This document shows positions 1 through 8,364 of a stretch of DNA of 64,000 nucleotides, in pieces. Origin of the DNA: Cinnamomum chago (Eukaryota; Streptophyta; Magnoliopsida; Laurales; Lauraceae); NCBI GenBank assembly GCA_038049695.1, contig CP142454.1:91936001-92000000 (forward strand), in the 5' to 3' direction. Every line of letters begins with the position of its first letter. Position 1 is the stretch's first letter. The notes below the pieces were generated by a model. It ran no database searches. It was not told the DNA's origin and saw only the letters and a list, made by a program, of their open reading frames with translations. The translations under genes were made by a program, and so were the position numbers.

Positions 1-2764
1 GATGGATTGGCTGGCAGGGTACCATGCCACAATGGATTGTTTCCATAAGACCCTTACTTTCAAATTAGTTGAGACATCAGCAGGAGTGTCATTTCAGGGA
101 GAGAGGAGGAATCCTTGTGTAGGGTTTGTTTCAGCGTTGAAGGCTGAGAGACTTTTGAGAAGTGGTTGTGAAGCTTATTTAGAGTTTATCACGGAGGATA
201 AACTGTCCCGAGGGGTGGAGGAGATCCCAATTGTTTGGAAATTCCCGGATGTTTTTCCGGAGGAGATTCCAGGTTTGCCACCCATGAGAGAGATTGATTT
301 CACTATTGAGTTGTTACCAGGGACCGCTCCGATATCTATTGCACCTTATAGAATGGCTCCGACAGAATTGGGGAAATTGAAGACCCAGTTGCAAGAATTG
401 TTGGACAAAGGTTTTGTGAGACCGAGTGTTTCACCATGGGGAGCTCCAGTTTTGCTTGTTAAGAAGAAGGATGGTTCGATGAGAATGTGTATAGATTACA
501 GAAGATTGAATCAAGTGACCATCAAGAACAAGTACCCATTGCCAAGAATAGATGAATTGTTTGATCAATTGCAAGGTGCTTCATACTTTTCAAAGATTGA
601 CTTGAGATCCGGTTACCATCAGCTGAGAGTCAGAGAATCAGATGTATTGAAAACAGCTTTCCAGACAAGATATGGTCACTATGAGTTCCTAGTGATGCCA
701 TTTGGGTTGACAAATGCACCGGCAGTGTTCATGGCATTGATGAATAAGATATTTGTAGAGTATCTAGATCAGTTTGTGGTAGTATTCATAGATGACATTT
801 TGGTGTACTCCAAGATCAAGGAAGAGCATGAAGAGCATTTGAGGATTGCATTGCAACTCTTGAGAGAGAATCAGCTGTATGCGAAGCTTAACGACTGTGA
901 GTTTTGGCTAGACCAACTAGCATTTCTGGGGCACATTATCTCCAAAGAAGGACTGTCAGTGGATCTGTCCAAGATTGAAGCAGTAGTGAATTGGGAGAGA
1001 CCGAAGAATGTGACAGAAATTAGAAGTTTCCTGAGATTGGTAGGCTATTATCGGAGGTTTGTGCAAGGTTTTTCGTCGATTGCGTCACCATTGACGAAGT
1101 TGAAAAGGAAAAATGCACCATATGTGTGGACAGATCAGTGTGAAGAGAGTTTACAAGAGCTAAAGAAGAAATTGACTACAGCACCAGTCCTTACTTTGCC
1201 ATCCAGAAGCGGTGGTTTTACCATTTTTACCGATGCTTTGAATGTTGGACTCGGTTGTGTTTTGATGCAAGAAGGAAAAGTGATTGCTTATGGATCTCGA
1301 CAGTTGAAAGATCACGAGAAGAACTATGCCACCCATGATCTGGAGTTAGCAGCGGTTGTGTTCGCGTTGAAAATGTGGAGACATTACCTCTATGGAGAGC
1401 AGTTCGAAGTCCACTCCGACCACCGCAGCTTACAGTACTTGTTTTCACAGAAAGAATTGAACATGAGGCAGAGAAGATGGATGGAATATATCAAGGATTA
1501 CGATTTTCCAATCAAGTATCACCCGGGGAAAACTAATGTAGTTGCCAATGCCTTGAGCAGGAAATCAGTGGGCTTGGCAAATCGAAGTGGCACTTGTATC
1601 TTTGAGCAATTTGAAGAATTGAGTATAGACTTGCAGCCACTAAGGAAGGGTGTTTTGTTAGCAAACATGTCAGTTTCAGAGCCTTCTTTCATTCAGAAGA
1701 TCAAGGATAGTCAGTTGCAAGATCCAGAGTTGGCTAAGATTTCAGAGCACATAGCAGAACGTCCTGACTTCCGTATTGTGGATGGAGTTTTGTACTATCG
1801 TGACCGTCTATGCGAGTTGTTTGTCAACGAGATTGTCAGTCATCACGGGCAGCCAGTTTCTATCACATCCGACAGAGACAGCAGATTCGTCTTGAGGTTC
1901 TAGAAGACGCTACATGAGTCTATGGGTATGAGATTACAGTTCAGCACGGCTTATCACCTGCAGATAGATGGCCAGTCCATTAGAACGATTCAGACTCTTG
2001 AGGATATGCTCCGTGCTTATGTGTTAGACTTCAAGACTCAATGGGATGAGACTCTACCGTTGTGTGAGTTCGCTTACAACAACAACTACCATTCGAACAT
2101 TGGGATGGCTCCTTTTGAGGCTTTGTATGGCAGAAGGTGTAGGACACATGTATGTTGGGAAGAAGTCGGCACTCGCAGTTTCCATGGACCGACTATTGTC
2201 AGTGAGACCAGTGACAAAATCAAGTTGATTCAAGAACGTCTGAAAGTGTCCCGAAGTAGACAGAAGAGCTATGCGGACTCCCACCGCAGAGACTTACAGT
2301 TCAAGGAAGGAGACAAGGTCTTCTTGAAAGTGTCACCTATAAGGGGAACATTGAGATTTGGACAGAAGGGCAAGCTATCACGGAGATACATTGGACCCTA
2401 TGACATTGTGGGCAAGGTCGGTGACGTGGATTATAGATTAGCCTTACCACCCAAGTAATCCGGCGTACACAACGTCTTCCATATGTCTATGTTGAAGAAG
2501 TATGTCCCTGACCCGTCCCATGTGCTCCGGCATGAGCCATTGGAGATTCGAGAAGATGCTACCTACGTTGAGAAACCCTTTGAGATCATCGATACAAAAG
2601 AACGAGAGTTGAGGACACGGACTATTCAATGGGTAAAGGTACTGTGGGAGAACCATGGACCAGAAGAGGCAACGTGGGAATTACGAGATCAAGTGTAGAA
2701 GAAGTATCCACATCTTCTACCTGAGGTGAGCCTTATGTTTCATTTGGAGGACCAAATGCCCTAA
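1..2764 (+). pseudogene. Ty3/gypsy Tekay-like chromovirus pol, 3' part (element A), broken
   Basis: Pol polyprotein running in from the left edge in one frame. It begins at the end of the protease/linker ([13 protein letters not shown]). Reverse transcriptase follows, with the active-site variant FIDD near 790-800, then RNase H (about 1220-1550), part of integrase, and a C-terminal chromodomain-like segment (about 2560-2695, WVKVLWENHGPEEATWEL). A chromodomain after integrase is the hallmark of plant chromoviruses. The copy is dead. Three in-frame stops are visible: TAG near 1901 (TGG in element B), TAA at 2456-2458, and TAG at 2696-2698 (CAG in B). About 0.4 kb is also missing in frame near 1812, removing the integrase zinc finger and first catalytic Asp. 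The natural stop is TAA at 2762-2764. Lineage Tekay/Del is inferred from the chromodomain, long LTRs and iMet-type primer site of its relative B. Confidence 0.93.
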
Positions 2765-2775
2765 GGGGTGGAGGA
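2763..2775 (+). promoter_or_regulatory. Polypurine tract of element A
   Basis: AAGGGGTGGAGGA lies directly between the pol stop and the TG that begins the LTR. Element B has the matching purine tract beside its own 3' LTR. This is the expected plus-strand primer position. Confidence 0.8.
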
Positions 2776-3170
2776 TGCCCCGACCCGAGTGAACCCGATT
2801 AGTACTAATTAAGTTGCGTGTTAGTACTAAGCTTGATTAGTGATTTTGGCTACGTTGGGTTTGGAATAGCTTTGATTCTAGTTTTGGGCTATTTTGAATG
2901 CTTTAGTAGCTAGTGGGGCCCTTTGGGAGTTCCCCTTTCGACTTTGCAATTACTTTGGGGATTTTTTGGAATTGTTTTGATTTACATTCTTAACCCGTTT
3001 AATTTATCTTAATGATCCCTACAACTTTTGTGTTGATCTCGTGTCCATTCGAGGCCCCGAAACCCGATTTACAAGCCTTGAGGGGCAAAACAGTCCTTTT
3101 ATACTAAACCTGTACCCAAAACTTGATATTCCCGAAACCCGCGAAACATATACTTTTTGGAAACTAGATA

Positions 3171-3207
3171 TTTCGACGATCATTTCTTCCTTCTTCGTCG
3201 AATTCAT
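3171..3207 (+). other. Conserved LTR stem-loop (A)
   Basis: The arms TTCGACGA and TCGTCGAA are separated by about 15 mostly pyrimidine bases, giving an 8-bp perfect stem. The block recurs about 375-450 bp from the LTR start in families A, B, C and F. Function is unknown. Confidence 0.6.
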
Positions 3208-3534
3208 CCGAGGTCCCGAAAGAGATGATTTCAGCCAAACTAGTTCCTTTAGTAGTGGGACCCAACTAATTTGTTAACAAAGAGAAGCCATTCTTCATTC
3301 ATTTCATTCTTCTTGTTCCAGCACAACAACTGAACCTAGGGTTTCCTTGCAACTCTTCTTCTTCTTCTTCTTACTTCTCCATCTCCAAGCCACACCAATT
3401 TTGCACCAACATCGAAATGGAGATCACCATCCTCTTCCTCATCTTGCAAGCTTCATCTTGATACCATTTGTGGAGAAATCTTCCAACCTTGAGATCTTCT
3501 TTGAGCTAGCTCTCTTCATTTGAAGGTCATTCAA

Positions 3535-3672
3535 GTGAGTAATCCTTCCCATCTTCTAGATTTGTAGTCTTCCAGCCCTAGGGAAGCTTCGTTTGCATTA
3601 TTGAAAGTTCTATCATTTTCATTCTTTGTGTAGCCCATTTTAGGGTTTGTTTTGGGGGTTTTTTTATTGTAG
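3535..3672 (+). other. Candidate leader intron in A LTR
   Basis: Donor GTGAGT at 3535 and acceptor TTTTTATTGTAG ending at 3672 give a 138-nt intron. A 57-nt segment (3673-3729) follows, ending at a GC-type donor (GAG then GCAAGT at 3730). The arrangement repeats with similar spacing in the LTRs of B, C and F, which is the main support. No transcript evidence is available from sequence alone. Confidence 0.5.
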
Positions 3673-3987
3673 CTTGGATTTGAGCTATAGAGGTGATTAG
3701 AAGCTTGGTACAACTAGCTTGGACTTGAGGCAAGTGAATGATTGGGTGTTTTATGTTTTAAATGGTTTGGTGAAACATTAATGAATTTTTTTCATGCTTT
3801 TAGTGATTTTCATTGTTGAAATAAATGCTCTTAATGCATCTTGACAGCCTCACTTAATTCCTTGAAAACATGAGTTTAAAGTCTTCTTGTTTATAGTTTT
3901 ATGTGGTTGTATATTTGTTGGAAAGAGGGGAAAAAGAAGAGGATCAGGCCACTGCAGAACAGCACCTGAAGCCTGTTCCGCAGTGTG

Positions 3988-4121
3988 CCCGGTCGACCTG
4001 GCAGGGCCCGGTAGACCTGGGACACACTGACGAAAAGTCAGGCACCCATTTAAAGTTACAACTCCCGGTCAACCTGGCCATGGCCGGTCGACCGGGCACA
4101 CAGAAGGCCCGGTCGACCGGC
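3988..4121 (+). repeat. CpG palindrome array, GGTCGACC type (A LTR)
   Basis: Five copies or near-copies of GGTCGACC lie within about 130 bp (near 3991, 4011, 4067, 4086 and 4111), several extended to CCGGTCGACCGG. Two copies have one changed base. The surrounding LTR is AT-rich, so this is a local CpG island of palindromes. It begins about 255 bp after the second candidate donor. Confidence 0.8.
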
Positions 4122-5301
4122 CCAACTGGGAAAAACCCTGCTGGAGTGAAATTCTCCACCTGTTTAGAATGGTTTTAGGTGGGACCTTGGTGACCCTTTT
4201 TGGACTGTTTGGACTATGTGTGAGGATGCCTTGAGCCGACACTCCTCACGGTTGGTTCGGTGGCATCGAAGTTCAATCCATTTCAATCTTGAACGGGATG
4301 GAACGACGCGATATCTTCTTTATATCTAAACGCAAAGTCTATTTCCTTGGTTATCGCGAATCCTATCCCTTTCGATGACTGAGTAGGTTGCTAGATGTTT
4401 CCAGATTAACGTCATGCCTAGGATGGACCGTTTATAGTCTTGATTTTTCTATCATAGCATCTAGTACTATCCATAAGCTCGTTTTAAGTTTTAAAAATCG
4501 TAAAAGTGCATAAGGAGTCCGGAATGTCTTCAAACTCAAAGAGTACCAAGTCATTTCAATAATCGACATACGGGACCCCTATTCACTTAAATAAATCTTG
4601 AAACCAATATTTGCCCGGAATTGTTATAGTTCATTGTTTCACTTCATTTCCAAGATTTACATTATATGAGTTGTTTTCCCGAAAGCATGATAGTTACATT
4701 AGTAACATTGATTTGTCCCGAAGAGTATTGCCCGACACGAAATGAAAGTCATGCATTTGAGTATTCTTGCCCCGTTCATTTAGATACTTGAACTTGATGT
4801 TGTTAGGGATTTTGTATTTGCAATTTGATGGATGCATTTGCATTCTCACATCATTTGAATTCACACACTTGCTTTGATTTAAAATATCTTGAAATCTTGA
4901 TTTATACATGCATTGCTTTTAAGATTTGTAAAAGTATTGTTTTATTGCATGTTTTGGTTTTCAACTTGGATGCATTGTTTTTAGAATCTAAACTCTTTTG
5001 AAAACCTAATTCTTTGTGAATTATATTTGGAAAATCATTTGAGAAGATAGGTTTGTGCATTGCATACATTCATCATTTTCAGAATCATTTTTGTATGCAT
5101 TGTTTTTGAAATAGAATTTTTGGAAATCAAGCTAGCCTTTGGTTTTAAACTTTTGAATCATTTTAGGCTTTGTGTGTTTCATGTTTTTAAACCCTTAGAA
5201 TGATTTAAAATATGTTTTTAAGCTTGATTTATTGGCCCAAAAAGTTCCAGAAAGAAATTCTTTGAAAATTGCAAAACTGAATTTTGGGGCCCTGACAGTG
5301 T

Positions 5302-5447
5302 CGCCGGTAGACCGAGACCTGCTTCCCGGTCGACCGGGACCACTGTCGGTCGAGTGGGCAGTTTTTGAACTGAAACCTGCCAACGGTAAAAAATATGACC
5401 GTTGTGCCTTCCCGGTCGACCGAGACCTCTTTGCAGGTCGACCGAGG
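5302..5447 (+). repeat. CpG palindrome array, GGTCGACC type (E1 5' LTR)
   Basis: Five GGTCGACC-like units lie in about 145 bp, including CCCGGTCGACCGGGA and CCCGGTCGACCGAG. The first unit reads GGTAGACC here but GGTCGACC in the other LTR, a single-base difference. The array ends about 25 bp before the TATA-like box. Confidence 0.8.
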
Positions 5448-5470
5448 ACTAGCCGTTGGACACTTTTTGG

Positions 5471-5477
5471 CTATAAA
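5471..5477 (+). promoter_or_regulatory. TATA-like box of E1 5' LTR
   Basis: GGCTATAAAGTCC is a good plant TATA match and is preserved in both LTRs (11461-11467 in the other). It lies directly downstream of the CpG array, so transcription would start near 5500. Confidence 0.5.
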
Positions 5478-6254
5478 GTCCATTCATTTCCAACCTTTTT
5501 CAAGGCTTGACACATGAACCTTTGAGACCATTTTGGAGCCATTGAAAGGGGATGAAGTTGGAAAGGCTAGAAGGTCATTAGGAGAGCTAAAGCTTGGATT
5601 AATGAGTTAAACCACCAAGTAAGCTCTACCTTTCTTTATCATAGTTTACATGCTTGTTTAAGTTATTGGTAAATGTTTTTATGCATGATAACTATGATGT
5701 GTTGAATCCATTCTACCCTTCATCTTTGATATTCAAGATTGGATTCATCACTTTAATTTCAACCCAAGTTTTGTTTTAAACTTTCTTAATCATGCTTAGC
5801 CTAAATCTTTGATTTCTTTTATGGCATGATTATTTCACTTGGTTGAAACTTCCCTTGTTGTTTTCATTCATTTAATCTTTAGTCAAATTAGTTTTGAAAA
5901 CAACATTGCACATGCATCACTTGATTAGGCTTAAGCACTTTCATACAACTTGTGATCTTTAGATTTTCATATCATTCACAAGTGTGTAATTGTTCAAGTG
6001 ATTTGCATAGAACTTCAATCATATCTTTTTGTGCCTTAAACTTTCGAATTGCATTAAGCATAAATTGATTGAGCTTACTTTTAAACTTGATTGAAGTTTT
6101 CACATACACACTTCATAAGCATACATCTTTGCATTTCTTTGAGTGTTTGTGTGAGTTAGTTTTCATTTTCATATCCGCCTATTTAGAGGCAAATTTATTT
6201 GAGCTTAAATTGTATCTCTTAGAGTGATCTTTTGTGAAGACACTTTCTTAGAGA

Positions 6255-6432
6255 AATCTTTATTTGTAAAGGTTATTGCTTAGCCTAAGAAAAGCATTGT
6301 GTAAAGGTTATTGCTTAGCCTAAGAAAAGCATCTTGTGTAAGGGTTATTGCTTAGCCTTGAAAAGCATCTTGTAAAGGTTGTTGTTGAGCCTAGAAAAAC
6401 AACTTTGTATAGGTTATTGCTTAGCCTTTGAA
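6255..6432 (+). repeat. Tandem ~37-bp repeat in E1 5' LTR
   Basis: About five diverged copies of AAAGGTTATTGCTTAGCC followed by an AAGAAAAGCAT-like half. The two halves are partly complementary (GCTTAGCC against TAAGAAAAGC), so RNA hairpins are possible. The matching array is at about 12249-12430. Confidence 0.75.
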
Positions 6433-6702
6433 AAAGCATAAATAGTGGAAATCCGGTGGGGTGTTGGATGCACAAGCCGGTAGTGGATGTAGGCACGTTG
6501 GCCGAACCACTATAAATATTGTGTTGTGGTGATTACTATGTGGTGATTGTTTTTGTTTAGCTTCTGCATTTTATATGATTAATCATCACATTTGACTAGT
6601 TTGTTTTAAAGAAGTTAAAATTGGCCTTAATTAGTCATAATTGTAGCTCACCCTATTCACCCCCCCCCCCCCTCTAGGGTTAGGATCCCAAGGACTTTCA
6701 AT

Positions 6703-6720
6703 TGGTATCAGAGCCTCGTG
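6703..6720 (+). promoter_or_regulatory. Primer binding site of E1 (tRNA-iMet type)
   Basis: TGGTATCAGAGC begins two bases after the LTR end. It is complementary to the 3' end of plant initiator methionine tRNA, the usual primer in copia and many gypsy elements. Confidence 0.88.
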
Positions 6721-6807
6721 CTCTATATTAGGATCAAGTGTATCTTGATTAGGTGTAAAAACCTAGAGTTTAAACCCTAGTGTTGTGCTTCCATAAAAAT
6801 CATTAGA

Positions 6808-8364
6808 ATGGATTCCACTAGTTTAGACCTTGTAGATTCTTCTAGACCCCTCATTCTTCCATCTTATGGAGATTCAAACTTTAAAATTAAAGAATCTCAA
6901 CTTGAATTAAAAGAAGAAGAATTTGATGAATATGAAGCCTATGAGGAATTGTACACATGGTCCTTAGAGGTTTCCAAGAAAAATAAAAGATTAAAAGAAG
7001 AATCTAAAAGGCTAAACCAAGAATTAGTCTCTTCTAAAAATGAACTTAGAGAAAAAGATGAATTCATAAATTGTGTAGAATCTAAGTTCATGATCTCTTT
7101 GGATAACCTTCATAATATTAAAGATGAACTAAAAGAATTAAAGATAGGTTATGATCATCTTAATAAGGAAAATCTAAAACTAAGAGATCAATTACAAAGG
7201 CAAGACAAAGACTTTAACAATCTTGAATCTAAATTGACTATCTCTAAGGAAAATTTATCTAATACTCAAGATGAATTAAATGAGATTAAGATAAATTGTG
7301 ATGAGCTTAAAAATGAAAATTTAAACCTAAGAGATACAATTAAAAGACAAGATGAAAACATTAACTATTTAAAATCCAAGTTGACAATTTCCAATGAAAA
7401 CTTGTCTAATGCACAAAGTAATGTAAAAACTCTAGAACTTGGATCTAATATAGTTAATGAACTTAAAGCTAAGTTAAAACTTGCCAATGAAAAGCTAAGC
7501 AAATATAAGGAAATTGAAAATAAACTTTCAAAAGTTAAAAATGAAAATTCAATCCTTATAACCAAAGTCACTCAACTTGAAAGCTATAAACAAAAGTATG
7601 AGTGCAAGTTTACCCAAAGTGAAGATAGACTTGAAAAATTATTTAAATTGGGTAAACCTCATGGAGATAGGACGGGTCTTGGATTTAATAGGAATATGTC
7701 TCATGACCCTAAATTCACCAACACTTTTGTGAAAGGTGAGTCCTCATTCTCTAGCACTCTTTCTCCCATGCCCAAAACAAAATGTATTTATTGTGGCATT
7801 GAAGGACATTTTAGGTTTGAGTGCAAATTAAGAAGAAGCCATGTGTCTAAACCCATCCTTGAACCTAAAAAGGTAGAATCTAAATCTATGAAGGGTAAGA
7901 CACTAAAAACCAAAGAAGACTCCAAAAAGATTAAACAAGTTAAATCATTTAAAATGGAGTCTCCTAAGATAGATTCTAAAAAGTTTAAACAAGTCAAACC
8001 AAGTTTAAAAGAATCTATGAACAAAAAGCTTCTCAACCTATCTCCCTTATATAAACCCATAAAAGAACTTTTGAATAAAGTAACAAAGTTAAATTTAAAA
8101 TTCAAAAGTCAAGTAAAGGGAGAAAATAAGAAGAAAAGAAAAATGAACAAATCCCCAAAGAAACAAACTCACCAACATAAAAAGACTAATCACCAATCTA
8201 AGCTAAATTTAGTTAAATCTAAATATCATGGTGATAAGTTCAAATTGAAAATTTATCAAGTCAAATCTCCTTTAGTTGGTGAGAAGTTCAAACTAGACCT
8301 CAAAGTTCAACCCTCTCAAGACCTTAGGTGGATTCCTAAAGTTATTCACATAGACAAACCTTAA
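6808..8364 (+). CDS. E1 gag-like coiled-coil zinc-knuckle protein (518 aa)
   Basis: Uninterrupted ORF starting at the first ATG after the primer site. It would be a structural, RNA-binding gag remnant forming cytoplasmic particles; this is inferred. Residues about 55-285 are charged and predicted coiled coil. Within them a unit containing SKxTIS recurs at exactly 147 nt (49 residues, seven heptads; codons at 7084, 7231 and 7378). A CCHC zinc knuckle follows at about residues 326-339 (Cys326, Cys329, His334, Cys339). The tail (about 345-518) is very Lys-rich. The N-terminal capsid-type domain usual in copia gag is not recognisable, and no pol follows. An open frame in an element with about 1% LTR divergence suggests that it is recent or maintained. 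Confidence 0.85.
   Translation: MDSTSLDLVDSSRPLILPSYGDSNFKIKESQLELKEEEFDEYEAYEELYTWSLEVSKKNKRLKEESKRLNQELVSSKNELREKDEFINCVESKFMISLDNLHNIKDELKELKIGYDHLNKENLKLRDQLQRQDKDFNNLESKLTISKENLSNTQDELNEIKINCDELKNENLNLRDTIKRQDENINYLKSKLTISNENLSNAQSNVKTLELGSNIVNELKAKLKLANEKLSKYKEIENKLSKVKNENSILITKVTQLESYKQKYECKFTQSEDRLEKLFKLGKPHGDRTGLGFNRNMSHDPKFTNTFVKGESSFSSTLSPMPKTKCIYCGIEGHFRFECKLRRSHVSKPILEPKKVESKSMKGKTLKTKEDSKKIKQVKSFKMESPKIDSKKFKQVKPSLKESMNKKLLNLSPLYKPIKELLNKVTKLNLKFKSQVKGENKKKRKMNKSPKKQTHQHKKTNHQSKLNLVKSKYHGDKFKLKIYQVKSPLVGEKFKLDLKVQPSQDLRWIPKVIHIDKP

Larger units (their letters stand above)
2776..4800 (+). mobile_element. 3' LTR of element A, first segment
   Basis: The LTR starts with TG followed by CCCCGACCCGAG right after the polypurine tract. 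Element B's LTR starts the same way with about five extra bases. The segment continues to 4800, where E1 is inserted, and resumes at 12690 after E1's target duplication. Without the insertion the LTR is about 3.03 kb. It contains a conserved hairpin (about 3171-3207), a CT-rich leader-like stretch with a TTC microsatellite (about 3290-3380), candidate splice sites (3535, 3672, 3730) and a GGTCGACC array (3988-4121). No gene is present; short open frames here are incidental. Confidence 0.9.
4801..6700 (+). repeat. 5' LTR of E1
   Basis: 1900-bp LTR with TG...CA ends. Contents in order: a GGTCGACC array (5302-5447), TATA-like CTATAAA (5471-5477), a possible splice donor in CAAGTAAGC near 5617, five diverged copies of a roughly 37-bp repeat (about 6255-6432), and a C-run near 6660-6672 that is shorter in the other LTR. 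Confidence 0.93.

Noticed and set aside
5232..5510. 92-codon frame across the E1 LTR CpG array (also 11222-11500)
   Set aside because: It spans the promoter region and TATA-like box. Its apparent coding reflects the GC-rich repeat and it has no recognisable domain.
6703..6720. tRNA gene at sequences matching initiator Met tRNA
   Set aside because: Only the 12-18 base 3' complement is present, at primer-site positions next to LTRs. The same applies at 24222, 32190 and 61607.
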